Of a DNA stretch of 53,347 bases, positions 43,113-53,226 are shown piece after piece. This stretch comes from Scrofimicrobium canadense (GTDB taxonomy: Bacteria; Actinomycetota; Actinomycetes; Actinomycetales; Actinomycetaceae), in contig NZ_VULO01000016.1 in assembly GCF_009696615.1 (NCBI RefSeq), positions 1-53,347 on the forward strand. Reading direction: 5' to 3'. The notes below the pieces were generated by a model. The model made no database searches. It was not told the DNA's origin and worked only from the letters and a program-made list of their open reading frames with translations. Numbering within the stretch: position 1 is the first letter of the stretch; every line of letters starts with the position of its first letter. The translations under genes were made by a program, and so were the position numbers.

Positions 43113-45604
43113 GATGGCTCCTTGCTCGTGCGGATCGTAGGGAGGGAGATGACCATGGTGAGTCCGCCACCAGGGGTGTCTTCGGGGGTGAGGGTGCCGT
43201 GCATGGCTTCGATGAAACCGCGCGAGAGGGCAAGGCCCAGGCCCAGGCCGGTGGTGTTGTCGGTGTCGCCGAGGCGTTGGAAGGGCAGGAAGATGTCGTC
43301 CAGTTTCTCAGGCGGGATGCCGGGGCCGTGGTCGATGATGCGGATTTCGAGCCGGTCTGCGAAGGTGCTGGTGCTGACCTGGATGGGGGTGCCGGCCGGG
43401 CTGTAGCGGTGCGCATTGGTGAGGAGGTTGACGAGCACGCGTTGGAGCAGGACAGGGTCGGCGTGCGCGACCGCGTCACCGTGATTGAGCGCGAGGGTGA
43501 CGTCGGTGGGGCCGAGGTGGAGTTCGTCGAGGGCGGGCGCGATGGTCTCGGCGGGATCGGTCGGGATCTCCGCGATGGTGAGCACGCCCGCCTGAAGCCT
43601 GCTGACGTCGAGGAGGTCGGTGACCAGGGTTGCGAGTGCCCCGAGGCTCTCCTCGGCGGTGTCGAGCAGTTCCCTCTTCTGCGCGGACGCCAGGTCGGGT
43701 CCTGCCGCTTTGAGCCCACCGACCGCAGCGGAGGCAGCCGCGAGCGGGCGACGCAGATCGTGGCTGAGCGCCGAGAGGAGCGCGCCGCGCACTCGGTCGG
43801 ATGCGGCGATCGGCTCGATCTGTTTCGCCGTCTGGGTGAGGTGCTCGTGTTCGAGGGTCGCGGCGAGTTGCGCGGTGACGACGGCGAGGAGGCGTTGCTC
43901 GGACGCGGCAAGGTCCGGGCCGTGCAGTTCCAGGGTGGTGTCGTCGGTGATCCGGATGCTGGCGTGATGGTTGTCGGGCAGCGGTTCCCCGGACCGGGCG
44001 AGGACGTCTTCGCCGCGCATGAGCCGCACGCCGGGGAGTTGGAAGGCTTCGCGGGTGCGGTCGATGAGTGCTTGGATCGCGTTGTCTCCGCGCAGGACGC
44101 TGCCGGCGATTGTCTGGATGAGTTCGGATTCGGCGGCGGAGCGTCTGGCGGCTCGGGTGTTGCGGGCGGCCCGGTCAACGACGAAGCTCACCAGGCTCGC
44201 GATGAGGACGCACAGGACCAGGGACAGTAGATGGTGCGGCTGGTGGATGTCGATCGTGTACAGCGGTTCGATGAACAGGAAATCGAGCGTGATGCCTGAC
44301 AGGACGGCGGCGAACAGGGCTGGCCAGATGCCGCCGACGAGCGCGACGATGACGATGAGGAGCTGGTAGCTGAGGACGTCGGTGGTGATCGAGTCTTCGC
44401 TGCGGAACAGGCTCAGAAGACCGGTGAGCGCGGGCCCGCCCAGGAGTGCGACGACGAAGCCGAGGATGCGTCGTTTGCGGGTGAGCGCTCCGGTGAGTGG
44501 GGGCAGGGTGAAGCGTTTGCCGGCGGCGGCGTGGTTGACCATGTGCACGTCGATGTCGCCGGATTCACGGACGACGGTCGCGCCGATCCCGGGTCCGGTG
44601 AACGCGGCGGTGACGCGTCCGCGGCGGCTGGCGCCGAGAACGAGCTGGGTGGCGTTGACCGAGCGGGCGAACTCCACCAGCGCGGTGGGGATGTCTTCCC
44701 CGATGACCTGATGGTAGGTGCCGTTGAGTTTTTCGACGAGCGCACGCTGCTCGGCAAGGGTCGCCGGGTTCCCGGTGCGGAGTCCGTCTTGACTGGTGAT
44801 GTGCACGGCGATGAGCTCGCCGCCGGCGGAGCGGGCCGCGATCCGCGCGCCGCGGCGCAGCAGCGTCTCGCCTTCGGGGCCGCCGGTGAGGGCGACGACG
44901 ACGCGTTCGCGGGCTTCCCAGGTGCTGTCGATGCCGTGGTCTTTGCGGTATCCCTTCAGCGCCTGATCGACTTCGTCTGCGAGCCAGATGAGGGCGAGTT
45001 CGCGTAGCGCGGTGAGGTTCCCGAGGCGGAAGTAGTTGGACAGGGCTGCGTCGATGCGTTCGGCCGGGTACACGAATCCGCCGCTGAGCCGGTCGCGGAG
45101 CGCTTGCGGTGCGAGGTCGACGACCTCGATCTGTTCCGCGCCGCGGAGGAAGCTGTCGGGGACGGTCTCTCGCTGGGGGACGCCGGTGATCTGTTCGACG
45201 ACGTCGTTGAGGGATTCGATGTGCTGGATGTTGAGGGTGGAGATGACGTCGATGCCTGCGACGAGGAGTTCTTCGACGTCTTGCCAGCGTTTGTCGTTCT
45301 TCGAGCCGGGCGCGTTGGTGTGCGCGAGCTCGTCGACGAGCGCGATCTCGGGGCGGCGGTCCAGCACCGCCTGCAGGTCCATCTCCTCGAGCGTGACCCC
45401 GCGATATTCGATGCGTGTGCGCGGGACGGCTGGGATTCCCGCGGTCATCGCCGCCGTCGCGGCGCGGCCGTGGGTTTCCACGATCCCGACGACGACATCT
45501 TTCCCGTTCCCGAGGAGGCGTCGCCCTTCTTCCAGCATGGTGAAGGTCTTGCCGACGCCGGGGGCAGCGCCGAGCAACACCCGAAGCTGCCCCCGTTTCG
45601 GCAT
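43109..45604 (-). CDS. kdpD: KdpD sensor histidine kinase
   Basis: The 831-residue sensor has an N-terminal KdpD domain with Walker A GAAPGVGKT at 12-20 and Walker B-like LVDELAHTNAPG near 90. A universal-stress-like domain (VALTGGPEGETLLRRGARIA) follows, then four membrane helices around 375-475, a GAF-like segment and a histidine kinase core with LSHDLRRPLAA near 595 and a GLGLGLALSRGF ATP-binding motif near the end. It senses low potassium or osmotic stress. It overlaps kdpE by four bases and starts two bases after kdpC. Confidence 0.96.
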   Translation of the reverse strand: MPKRGQLRVLLGAAPGVGKTFTMLEEGRRLLGNGKDVVVGIVETHGRAATAAMTAGIPAVPRTRIEYRGVTLEEMDLQAVLDRRPEIALVDELAHTNAPGSKNDKRWQDVEELLVAGIDVISTLNIQHIESLNDVVEQITGVPQRETVPDSFLRGAEQIEVVDLAPQALRDRLSGGFVYPAERIDAALSNYFRLGNLTALRELALIWLADEVDQALKGYRKDHGIDSTWEARERVVVALTGGPEGETLLRRGARIAARSAGGELIAVHITSQDGLRTGNPATLAEQRALVEKLNGTYHQVIGEDIPTALVEFARSVNATQLVLGASRRGRVTAAFTGPGIGATVVRESGDIDVHMVNHAAAGKRFTLPPLTGALTRKRRILGFVVALLGGPALTGLLSLFRSEDSITTDVLSYQLLIVIVALVGGIWPALFAAVLSGITLDFLFIEPLYTIDIHQPHHLLSLVLCVLIASLVSFVVDRAARNTRAARRSAAESELIQTIAGSVLRGDNAIQALIDRTREAFQLPGVRLMRGEDVLARSGEPLPDNHHASIRITDDTTLELHGPDLAASEQRLLAVVTAQLAATLEHEHLTQTAKQIEPIAASDRVRGALLSALSHDLRRPLAAASAAVGGLKAAGPDLASAQKRELLDTAEESLGALATLVTDLLDVSRLQAGVLTIAEIPTDPAETIAPALDELHLGPTDVTLALNHGDAVAHADPVLLQRVLVNLLTNAHRYSPAGTPIQVSTSTFADRLEIRIIDHGPGIPPEKLDDIFLPFQRLGDTDNTTGLGLGLALSRGFIEAMHGTLTPEDTPGGGLTMVISLPTIRTSKEPS

Positions 45605-45606
45605 GA

Positions 45607-46221
45607 TCAGTCCTCCAACTCGTCCAGGGCGAGGTTCAGTTCCAGAACGTTCACCCTCGATTCTCCCAAATACCCGAAATCTGGGCCCTGGGTGTGTGCC
45701 GCGACGAGTTCCCGTACCTGCTCGGCGGGGATCCCGCGTGCGTCGGCGACCCGGTCGATCTGGATCCTAGCGTAGGCGGGGCTGATGTGCGGGTCCAGTC
45801 CCGACGAGGACGCGGTGACCGCATCCACGGGGACTTCGGCCTCGGTGACGCCGTTTAACTCCGCAACCTGGGCTTTGAGTTCGGTGATCGCGGCGATCAG
45901 GTCCTCGTTCTCCGGCCCGTAGTTCGACCCAGAGGAGTCGCCGCCGTCGTACCCGTCGCCGGCGGCGGAGGGCCGCGGCTGGAAGTACTCCGGCAGCGGG
46001 TTGCCGTCCGCGTCGGTGAAGGACTGGCCGATCAGCGACGACCCGACTGGGTCGCCGTCCTGGTTGGTGATGATCGACCCGTTGGCTTGGGCGGGCAGGG
46101 CGACCTGCCCGATGCCGGTGATCAGCAGGGTGTAGCCGACACCGAGGGCGAGGGTCAGGAGCGCCATGGCGCGGATGGCGACCCAGATGGTGCGCCCGAT
46201 TCCACGAGCTTGTGTGGTCAT
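45607..46221 (-). CDS. kdpC: Potassium-transporting ATPase subunit C
   Basis: The 204-residue protein has one N-terminal membrane helix (IRAMALLTLALGVGYTLLIT) and the extracytoplasmic KdpC domain (GSSLIGQSFTDADGNPLPEY, YFQPRPSAAG, DAVTASSSGLDPHISPAYA). KdpC stabilises the K+-binding assembly. The DAVTASSSGLDPHISP motif is typical. Confidence 0.96.
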   Translation of the reverse strand: MTTQARGIGRTIWVAIRAMALLTLALGVGYTLLITGIGQVALPAQANGSIITNQDGDPVGSSLIGQSFTDADGNPLPEYFQPRPSAAGDGYDGGDSSGSNYGPENEDLIAAITELKAQVAELNGVTEAEVPVDAVTASSSGLDPHISPAYARIQIDRVADARGIPAEQVRELVAAHTQGPDFGYLGESRVNVLELNLALDELED

Positions 46222-46247
46222 GATGTGCTCTTCTTTCCGAAGGTGTG

Positions 46248-48395
46248 TCAGAAGCCGGGGATGAGGCGGACGAGCAGGTCGATCAGCCAGATCCCGACGA
46301 ACGGGGTGATTACGCCGCCCAGCCCGTAGATGGCGAGGTTGCGGCCGAGGATGCTGGACGCGTTCCCGGGCCGGTACTTCACTCCGCGCAAGGCGAGCGG
46401 GATGAGGAACACGATCACGATCGCGTTGAAGATGATCGCCGACAGCACCGCCGAGGCCGGCGAGTGCAGGCCCATGATGTTCAACGCGGCGAGCTGCGGG
46501 AACACGCCCATGAACATGGCGGGGATGATCGCGAAGTACTTCGCGATGTCGTTCGCGATCGAGAACGTCGTCAACGCTCCCCGGGTGATCAGCAGCTGCT
46601 TCCCGATCTGCACCACGTCGATGAGCTTGGACGGGTCGGAATCGAGGTCGACCATGTTCCCCGCCTCTTTCGCCGCCGACGTGCCGGAGTTCATCGCGAC
46701 CCCGACATCGGCCTGCGCGAGCGCGGGTGCGTCGTTGGTGCCGTCACCGGTCATCGCGACCATATTCCCGCCCTCCTGCTCCTTGCGGATGTAGGCGAGC
46801 TTGTCCTCCGGGGTGGCTTCGGCGAGGAAATCGTCCACACCGGCTTCCTTCGCGATGGCGGCCGCGGTGAGCGGGTTGTCGCCGGTGATCATCACCGTGC
46901 GGATGCCCATCGCCCGCATCTCGGCGAACTTCGCCGGCAGCCCCTCCTTGACGACGTCCTTGAGGTGCACGACCCCGAGCAGGTGCCCCGCACCGGTCGC
47001 GTCCTTGGTTGCGACGACGAGCGGGGTGCCTCCGGACTGGGAGATGCGCTCGACGTACTCGTCGAGTTCCGCGACCAGCGACGACGGCAACCGTTCACCG
47101 CCCTCTTCCAGCCAGGCCATCACGGCAGAGCCGGCGCCCTTACGGATCCGGGTACCATCGGGCAGGTCCAGGCCCGACATGCGCGTCTGCGCCGTGAACG
47201 GGACGATCTCCCCGGTCGTGTTCCGGTCGAACTCTCCGTGCTCCTGCTCGGCGAGCTCCATGATCGACACGCCCTCCGGGGTCGGGTCAGCCAGCGACGA
47301 CAGCGCGGCGGCCCGGACCAGCTCCTGCTCCCGCACCCCACCCAGGCGGACGAACGCGCTGGCGCGCCGGTTGCCGTAGGTGATGGTGCCGGTCTTGTCC
47401 AGCAGCAGCGTCGTCACATCGCCCGCGGCTTCGACCGCGCGCCCGGACATGGCCAGCACGTTGCGCTGCACGAGCCGGTCCATCCCGGCGATACCGATCG
47501 CCGACAACAGCGCCCCAATCGTCGTCGGGATCAGGCACACCAGCAGCGCGACCAACACGGTGACGCTCACGGGGGCGGCCGCGTAGGACGCGATCGGGTT
47601 CAGGGTGAGCGCGACGACGACGAAGATGATCGACAGGGACGCGAGCAGGATGTTCAACGCGATCTCGTTCGGCGTCTTCTGCCGTGCCGCGCCCTCGACG
47701 AGAGAGATCATCCGGTCCACGAACGTCTCACCCGGCTTGGAGGTGATGCGCACCACGATCCGGTCCGACAGCACCCGGGTGCCGCCGGTGACTGCGGAAC
47801 GGTCGCCGCCGGACTCGCGGACCACCGGGGCGGATTCGCCCGTGATGGCCGACTCGTCTACCGACGCGATGCCCCACACGATGTCCCCGTCGCCGGGGAT
47901 CAGCTCGCCCGCGGTCACAACCACCACATCGCCCACCGTGAGGTCGGAGGATGACACCTGCGTGATCGCGGCCCGCTCCGCAGCAGCGTCGGCCTTCGCG
48001 TCGTAGCTGCTAACGCGGTTGGCCATGGTGCTGGTGCGGGTCTTGCGGAGCGTTTCCGCCTGTGCTTTGCCGCGACCTTCGGCGACGGACTCGGCGAGGT
48101 TCGCGAACAGCACGGTCAGCCACAGCCACACCGCGATCGCCCAGGTGAACGACCACGGCACGACCGTGCCGCCGGAATCGGCGGGTCCGCCGATGAACGG
48201 CTCCGTGACGGCGAGGACCGTGGTGAGCGCGGCGCCGACCCAGACGAGGAACATGACGGGGTTGCGCCACTGCTCTTTGGGGTTGAGTTTGCGGAACGCG
48301 CCGGGCAGGGCTGTCCGGACCTGTTCCCAGGTGAACCCGCCCTTCCGGGTGGGGGTGCCCGCCGTTTTCGGGCGGGGTTCGGTGATGGTGGACAT
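46248..48395 (-). CDS. kdpB: Potassium-transporting ATPase subunit B
   Basis: The 715-residue P-type ATPase subunit has the actuator motif TGES ([12 protein letters not shown] near 190), the phosphorylation motif DKTGT near 335, and [16 protein letters not shown] near 545. It drives K+ uptake by KdpA. The first membrane segments near 50-110 and the last near 610-700 fit the family. It starts shortly after the kdpA stop. Confidence 0.97.
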   Translation of the reverse strand: MSTITEPRPKTAGTPTRKGGFTWEQVRTALPGAFRKLNPKEQWRNPVMFLVWVGAALTTVLAVTEPFIGGPADSGGTVVPWSFTWAIAVWLWLTVLFANLAESVAEGRGKAQAETLRKTRTSTMANRVSSYDAKADAAAERAAITQVSSSDLTVGDVVVVTAGELIPGDGDIVWGIASVDESAITGESAPVVRESGGDRSAVTGGTRVLSDRIVVRITSKPGETFVDRMISLVEGAARQKTPNEIALNILLASLSIIFVVVALTLNPIASYAAAPVSVTVLVALLVCLIPTTIGALLSAIGIAGMDRLVQRNVLAMSGRAVEAAGDVTTLLLDKTGTITYGNRRASAFVRLGGVREQELVRAAALSSLADPTPEGVSIMELAEQEHGEFDRNTTGEIVPFTAQTRMSGLDLPDGTRIRKGAGSAVMAWLEEGGERLPSSLVAELDEYVERISQSGGTPLVVATKDATGAGHLLGVVHLKDVVKEGLPAKFAEMRAMGIRTVMITGDNPLTAAAIAKEAGVDDFLAEATPEDKLAYIRKEQEGGNMVAMTGDGTNDAPALAQADVGVAMNSGTSAAKEAGNMVDLDSDPSKLIDVVQIGKQLLITRGALTTFSIANDIAKYFAIIPAMFMGVFPQLAALNIMGLHSPASAVLSAIIFNAIVIVFLIPLALRGVKYRPGNASSILGRNLAIYGLGGVITPFVGIWLIDLLVRLIPGF

Positions 48396-48398
48396 TGT

Positions 48399-50072
48399 TT
48401 ACATCAGCCCTTCTGCTAGCGGACCTAGCGCGAGAACGGGGAAGAAGGCCAGTGCGGTCACCAGGATCGTGACCACGGTCAGCAGCCCGATGAACATCGG
48501 ACGGTACGTGGGGAGGGTGCCGGAGGTGGTCGGAACCTTGTCCTGAGCGGCTAGAGAGCCCGCCAGGGCGAGGACGAACACGATCGGCACGAACCGTCCC
48601 AGCAAGATCGCGAGCCCCAGTGTGGTGTTCAGCCACGGCGTGTTCGCGGTGAGACCGGCGAACGCGGAACCGTTGTTGTTCGCTGCGGACGTGAACGCGT
48701 ACAGCACCTCGGACACGCCGTGGATGCCGGAGTTCCAGATCGACGTGTTCTCCACCTCTTCCCGGATACCGGGGATCGCGAAGCTCAGCGCCGTTCCGGC
48801 CAGCACCAGGGTGGGCATGACGAGGATGTAGAGCGCGGCGAGCTTGATCTCGCGCGGGCCGATCTTCTTGCCCAGGTACTCCGGCGTGCGTCCGATCAGC
48901 AGACCCGAGATGAACACGGCGATGACCGCGAGGACCAGGATCGCGTAGAGCCCGGAGCCGACGCCACCAGGGGTGACTTCACCGAGCATCATGTTCAGCA
49001 TTGGCATCATCCCGCCCAGCGCGGTGTACGAGTCGTGCATCGAGTTCACCGCGCCGGTGGAGGTGCCGGTGCTGGTGGTGGCGAACAGGGTCGATCCGAT
49101 GATCCCGAACCGCTGCTCCTTGCCTTCCATCGCGCCGCCGGCAAGGCCGGGGGCGGTGCCCATGCCGGCCGATTCCAGGGCGGTGAGGATGCTGAACGAC
49201 GCCACGTACAGGATCGCCATCACGGAGACGATCGCGTAACCCTGACGGTTATCACCCACCATCCGCCCGAAGGTGCGGGGCAGGGAGAATGGGATGACGA
49301 GCATCAGCAGCACCTGGAACACGTTCGTCCACGCGGTGGGGTTCTCGAACGGGTGAGACGAGTTCGCGTTGAAGAACCCGCCGCCGTTGGTACCGAGCAG
49401 CTTGATGACCTCCTGCGACGCCGTCGGCCCGCCGGGGATCGTCTGTGTGGCGCCGGTGATCGTGGTGACGGTGGTGAGCCCGTTGAAGTTCTGGATCACT
49501 CCGCCGATCATCAGCACGATCGCACCGACCACGGCGATCGGCAGCAGAATGCGCAACGTGCCGCGGATCAGGTCGACCCAGAAGTTCCCGATCGTGCCTG
49601 AGCGCCGGTAGGCGAAACCGCGCACCAGAGCGATCGCGACCGCGATACCGACTGCGGCGGACACGAAGTTCTGCACCGCGAGACCGGCGGACTGGACGGT
49701 GTAGCCGACGGTGAGCTCCGGCGAGTACGACTGCCAGTTCGTGTTGCCGACGAACGATGCCGCGGTGTTGAACGACAGATCCTCCGAGGGAGCCGTCAGG
49801 CCCAGCGAGTACGGCAGCCACTGTTGGAGGCGTTGCAGGCCGTAGACGATCAGCAGGCCGATCGCGGAGAACGCGAGCACGCTGCGCAGGTAGGCCTGCC
49901 AGGTCTGCTCGGTCTTGGAATCGACGCCGATGATCTTGTAGATCCCGCGTTCGACTTTCCAGTCCTTGCGGGACGTGTAGACCCAGGCCATGTAGTCACC
50001 GAACGGGCGGTACAGGATGCCCAGGATGATGGCGACGGTGGCGAGGGCGAGAAGCGCGTACACCCAGGTCAT
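48399..50072 (-). CDS. kdpA: Potassium-transporting ATPase subunit A
   Basis: The 557-residue channel-like membrane subunit carries the K+ selectivity filters. Motifs typical of KdpA are [39 protein letters not shown] and [15 protein letters not shown]. Its ATG overlaps the last base of the kdpF stop (TGATG), indicating coupled translation. Confidence 0.97.
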   Translation of the reverse strand: MTWVYALLALATVAIILGILYRPFGDYMAWVYTSRKDWKVERGIYKIIGVDSKTEQTWQAYLRSVLAFSAIGLLIVYGLQRLQQWLPYSLGLTAPSEDLSFNTAASFVGNTNWQSYSPELTVGYTVQSAGLAVQNFVSAAVGIAVAIALVRGFAYRRSGTIGNFWVDLIRGTLRILLPIAVVGAIVLMIGGVIQNFNGLTTVTTITGATQTIPGGPTASQEVIKLLGTNGGGFFNANSSHPFENPTAWTNVFQVLLMLVIPFSLPRTFGRMVGDNRQGYAIVSVMAILYVASFSILTALESAGMGTAPGLAGGAMEGKEQRFGIIGSTLFATTSTGTSTGAVNSMHDSYTALGGMMPMLNMMLGEVTPGGVGSGLYAILVLAVIAVFISGLLIGRTPEYLGKKIGPREIKLAALYILVMPTLVLAGTALSFAIPGIREEVENTSIWNSGIHGVSEVLYAFTSAANNNGSAFAGLTANTPWLNTTLGLAILLGRFVPIVFVLALAGSLAAQDKVPTTSGTLPTYRPMFIGLLTVVTILVTALAFFPVLALGPLAEGLM

Positions 50073-50161
50073 CAGAAGCGCTCCGGTTTCACGAGAGCGA
50101 ACACGAGATACACGATCGCCGCGACCCCGAGACCGGCGGCGAGAAATTCAAAGACGATCAC
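50072..50161 (-). CDS. kdpF: Potassium-transporting ATPase subunit F
   Basis: This 29-residue single-helix protein ends with the KdpF signature [13 protein letters not shown]. It stabilises the KdpABC complex. The GTG start overlaps the stop of a still smaller upstream gene, and its TGA overlaps the kdpA ATG. Confidence 0.9.
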   Translation of the reverse strand: MIVFEFLAAGLGVAAIVYLVFALVKPERF

Positions 50162-50241
50162 AGCTTCTCCACCGCCTTCCCCAGCAGCCCGATGACGACG
50201 AACAAGGCGATCACGCCGAGCGCGTAGACGATGTCAAGCAC
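50158..50241 (-). CDS. Very small membrane protein upstream of kdpF
   Basis: The 27-residue frame (start GTG 50241, preceded by GGAG at six bases) reads as one hydrophobic helix with a polar tail: DIVYALGVIALFVVIGLLGK followed by AVEKL. An ATG at 50253 would add four residues but has no ribosome binding site. It overlaps kdpF by four bases, so it is co-translated with the pump. I recall similar tiny proteins upstream of kdpF in other high-GC actinobacteria but no assigned function. Confidence 0.6.
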   Translation of the reverse strand: MLDIVYALGVIALFVVIGLLGKAVEKL

Positions 50242-50253
50242 AACAATCTCCAT

Positions 50254-50543
50254 TCGGATAACAAGCGACAGCAGGACCACTAGCCGCGCAACCCGAAACA
50301 GCGGGTGCAACTCACGATTAAACACCCGCCCACACCCCCGAAAGAAGCGTCCTAACAGAACCCATACGAGGATCGGGCGGACTCTAACGGGCCGCTAACA
50401 CCACAGGCCCGCAGAGCGCGCCGACGGCACGGACGCGAGTGGCCGCGCCCTCTGCGTGGTGCTGTTAGCGGCAGGCCGAGAAGGCGCATGAGTTCCGTGA
50501 GGGGCTGTTCCCTGCCCGGTGGTTGCCGCGTAGAAGTGGAGGC
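50254..50543. promoter_or_regulatory. kdp control region with CTAAC repeats
   Basis: This divergent region has no gene. CTAAC occurs at 50352, 50384 and 50395, spaced 32 and 11 bases, which is three and one helical turns. Direct repeats about one turn apart are typical of OmpR/KdpE-type binding sites, so this is a candidate KdpE operator for the minus-strand kdp operon. A long inverted repeat overlaps it (50391-50472). Confidence 0.45.
50391..50472. repeat. Long imperfect inverted repeat in the kdp upstream region
   Basis: The left side (GCCGCTAACA, CCAC, GCAGAG, CGCG) is matched in reverse complement by the right side (CGCG, CTCTGC, GTGGTG, TGTTAGCGGC), with short bulges. It can form a cruciform or an RNA stem of about 25 pairs. 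It may be a bidirectional terminator or a regulator-binding site. Confidence 0.65.
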
Positions 50544-51114
50544 ATGACCCTCACCGCCATCCTCCCCACCCTCAGACGCAGCATCCCTGACCCTCTCCAA
50601 CCCCGACGTTGGCTCGAGCACACCGTCCCCACGGTTTCGGATGTCGTGATCGGCGGAGTGTCCCTGAGGCGACTGGTGGACATCGCCGGCACCCCGGCAC
50701 TACTCACCGGGGACCTGCCGCACCCGAAACCGGCCCAGGCGCACGCCCAGGGGATCGGCAACGACGTCACCGTCCTGGTCTTCCAGGTCACCCTCCGTGT
50801 CGACACCGACACCGATAAACGCGTCGCCCTCACTGACTGCGGATTCGACCGGGTGGCCCCCTACTGGGACGAGTGCCGGCTCATCGGCCGCACGTCGACG
50901 GCGAAGAACACCACCATCGAACTCATCCCCGGCGAAATCGGGTCTGCGCCGTGGCCGTACCCGATCGTCACCCTTCCCGCAGACCTGCGCCCCCGGTGAC
51001 CTCCTCGCCGTCCCCTGCGAAGGCACGATCGCACTCGGGCAGATCACCAGCCACCCCACCCGCATCCAGCCGGGCAGTGACGACGAGGAGTGGCAAGGCA
51101 GGTGCCTCAAATAA
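50544..51114 (+). pseudogene. Conserved hypothetical gene with a frameshift in a C run
   Basis: The frame from ATG 50544 (MTLTAILPTLRRSIPDPL; HTVPTVSDVVIGGVSLRRL) stops at 50999. Removing one C from the five-C run at 50990-50994 continues it as LRPGDLLAVPCEGTIALGQI to the TAA at 51112-51114. That stop overlaps the ATG of the next gene (TAATG), which supports the longer frame as the original. The cause is a mutation, a sequencing error or slippage. I recognise no function; similar proteins exist in other high-GC actinobacteria from memory only. Confidence 0.6.
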
Positions 51115-51674
51115 TGGACACCATCCGACACGCCACCCGCTCGTCCCCGGCAGGCCCGCAGTCTGGGAAGGCTCGTTTGCTCCTCTACGGCGACTCGCTC
51201 GGCAGCCTCGCCTATCTTGCCATGCCCGTTCCTTACGATCACGACGCACTCGACGACCGGAGGGCGCGAACCATGATCGTGGGTATCCGCGTGCCCGACA
51301 CGAACCACCCTCGGCAAGCGCTCCGGAGTCAGCTCCGGGCAGCGCATGACATCCTCACGAAGCCGCTGCGCACGCACCCCCTGGTGCGGCACATCTTCTA
51401 CATCGTCGAAGTCCCGTCTGACTCACCGACCCCTGACCGCGCCGTCAACGCATTGTCCGCAGCGATCTGCGCACACCACGCTGAGATCGAAATGCGCCAC
51501 GGCCGCGACATCTGCATCACCGGAATCGTCACCACCCCTCACACCGACCCCGCAGCACTCGCCGAGCGCGTACACCAAAGGATCACCACCACACCCTTCG
51601 AGAGCTACTACGCGACCTCCTGGGACCAAATCGCACACAGATCCATTGCCGCCGCCGCAGAAGCACTTCTCTAG
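51114..51674 (+). CDS. Uncharacterised protein, coupled to the frameshifted gene
   Basis: The 186-residue protein begins MDTIRHATRSSPAGPQ. Hydrophobic strands such as RTMIVGIRVPD and RHIFYIVEVPSD alternate with helices, suggesting a soluble alpha/beta fold, but I recognise no family. The ATG overlaps the TAA of the restored upstream frame. There is no signal peptide or membrane helix. Confidence 0.6.
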   Translation: MDTIRHATRSSPAGPQSGKARLLLYGDSLGSLAYLAMPVPYDHDALDDRRARTMIVGIRVPDTNHPRQALRSQLRAAHDILTKPLRTHPLVRHIFYIVEVPSDSPTPDRAVNALSAAICAHHAEIEMRHGRDICITGIVTTPHTDPAALAERVHQRITTTPFESYYATSWDQIAHRSIAAAAEALL

Positions 51675-51744
51675 CGTCGCCGAATCCCTACCCGTGGGCT
51701 CATCGATGGTCACGGGCGCCAGCTCCCAGCGCGAATCCGCGTGC

Positions 51745-52290
51745 TTACTTATCTCGCGCGGGAGACAGTGCATGCGTCTCCTCGTAGACGGCCATCCACA
51801 CGCGGTCGTACACGCTTCGCGTGATCCTCCCGTGACGAAGATCCTCTGTTGCGCGCTCCATCAGCAACGACAGCGTCGTGATCATCTCTTCACGATCCTC
51901 ATCATCACGACGAGGCCAGAACACGAATCGGCTCGACCACGCCATTGCCACCCGTCCACGAAGCGGACGTGCCTTCCACCAAAGGAACACTCCGGCCGAC
52001 ACCCCCACCAGCACGATCCCGACCGCCGACGCTTCAGGAGACGCGCCAACCGCGATAAGCACAAGCCACAGCAGCAGACCCATGCTCAGGGCCGCCGGCA
52101 CGAAAGCACTCGCCAACCGTGCCCAGAACCGTTCACGCTCCGACGACACGGGCGAATAAACGATGAGCCGGGACGTTCCTACCCCGTGACGCGCAACAGC
52201 GTGATAAACGGCTCCCCAGCGCATGGGTCGCGGCAACCGGGAACCGCTGGGCTGTGGCGACCGGCCAGCTGTGGGACTTACGAGAGACAT
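51745..52290 (-). CDS. Uncharacterised two-helix membrane protein (possibly DUF6611)
   Basis: The 181-residue protein has two adjacent hydrophobic segments near residues 60-105 (FVPAALSMGLLLWLVLIAVG and AVGIVLVGVSAGVFLWW) and charged N- and C-terminal cytoplasmic parts. The N-terminal RWGAVYHAVARHGVGTSRLI resembles what I remember of DUF6611 proteins from Microbacteriaceae; this assignment is tentative. It faces the preceding hypothetical gene. Confidence 0.55.
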   Translation of the reverse strand: MSLVSPTAGRSPQPSGSRLPRPMRWGAVYHAVARHGVGTSRLIVYSPVSSERERFWARLASAFVPAALSMGLLLWLVLIAVGASPEASAVGIVLVGVSAGVFLWWKARPLRGRVAMAWSSRFVFWPRRDDEDREEMITTLSLLMERATEDLRHGRITRSVYDRVWMAVYEETHALSPARDK

Positions 52291-52410
52291 GCACTAATGC
52301 TTGTCCGCTTATGAGATCATCGCGAGAGAGCCATACGGAGCCCATGCAACAAACCCGCAGATCACCACCACCTGCTAACGCATTTCCAACACCCACGCAC
52401 TCCACATTTC

Positions 52411-53226
52411 GGGAGTGTCAGGAAAACGGTGGATCTGGGACTGGCCTGACCGAAAGGAAGGGCAATGAGTCAGGCTATCGAGATGATCGATCCTGTGACG
52501 GGAGAGATCATCGATCAGCAACAGATCGCCGAGCAGCTGCTTGCGCAGGCGAAGGAACAGGGCGTCAGCCTCGTCGGGCCGGGAGGCCTGCTCGGCGGGT
52601 TGACGAAGACGGTGCTCGAGACTGCGCTCGAGGCGGAAATGACCGAGCACCTCGGCTACGAGAAGCACACGGTCAGCGAGAGCGAGAACGCCCGTAACGG
52701 GACCCGGTCCAAGACGGTGCTGACCGAGATCGGCGCCGTCGAGATCGACGTCCCCAGGGACCGTGACGGGTCGTTCCAGCCCAAGATCGTCCTCTCGCTC
52801 ACCGCCCGGGGGCTGACCACGGGTGAGGTCGCCGCGCACTTCGACGACGTCTATGGTGCCAGTGTCAGCAAGGACACGATCTCGAAGATCACCGACAAGG
52901 TCATCGAGGAGATGACCGAGTGGCAGAACCGTCCGCTGGATCGGGTGTACCCCGTCGTGTTCATCGACGCGATCGTGGTGAAGGTCCGGGACGGGCAGGT
53001 CCGCAACAAGCCGTTCTACGTCGCCATCGGCGTCACCACGACCGGGGAACGCGACATCCTCGGGATCTGGGCCGGCGACGGCGGCGAGGGCGCGAAGTTC
53101 TGGCTCGGCGTGCTCGCAGAGATCAAGAACCGCGGCATCGAGGACGTCTGCATCGTGGTCTGTGACGGACTCAAGGGGCTGCCCGAGTCGATCAACACGA
53201 CGTGGGAGTTCGCGACGGTGCAGACC
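52411..53226 (+). mobile_element. IS256-family insertion sequence, left part
   Basis: The probable left terminal repeat starts at 52411 (GGGAGTGTCAGGAAAACGGT), and the transposase gene follows at 52466. IS256 similarity ends near 53226, where an unrelated sequence begins, so the right half is missing or displaced beyond the window. Confidence 0.75.
52466..53226 (+). pseudogene. IS256-family (mutator-type) transposase, interrupted
   Basis: The frame has the Transposase_mut pattern: GGLLGGLTKTVLETALEAEM, LGYEKHTV, NARNGTRSKTV, TEIGAVEIDVPRDRDGSFQP, then VVFIDAIVVKVRDGQV (first catalytic Asp) and VVCDGLKGLPESINTTWEF (second Asp). After ATVQT the family would continue with an IVHLIR-like segment, but the sequence changes near 53226. 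The catalytic Glu is therefore absent. AAGGAAGG precedes the ATG at 52466. Confidence 0.82.

Noticed and set aside
43199-44230. Long plus-strand frame opposite kdpD
   Set aside because: Antisense shadow rich in Gly, Glu, Asp and Val with no recognisable motif.
46245-47954. A 569-codon open frame on the plus strand opposite kdpB
   Set aside because: It is antisense to an unmistakable kdpB, has a low-complexity Arg/Asp/Gly/His-rich composition, and is the expected artefact of high-GC codon bias.
48720-49601. A 293-codon open frame opposite kdpA
   Set aside because: Same reason: a compositionally biased shadow of a well-supported gene.
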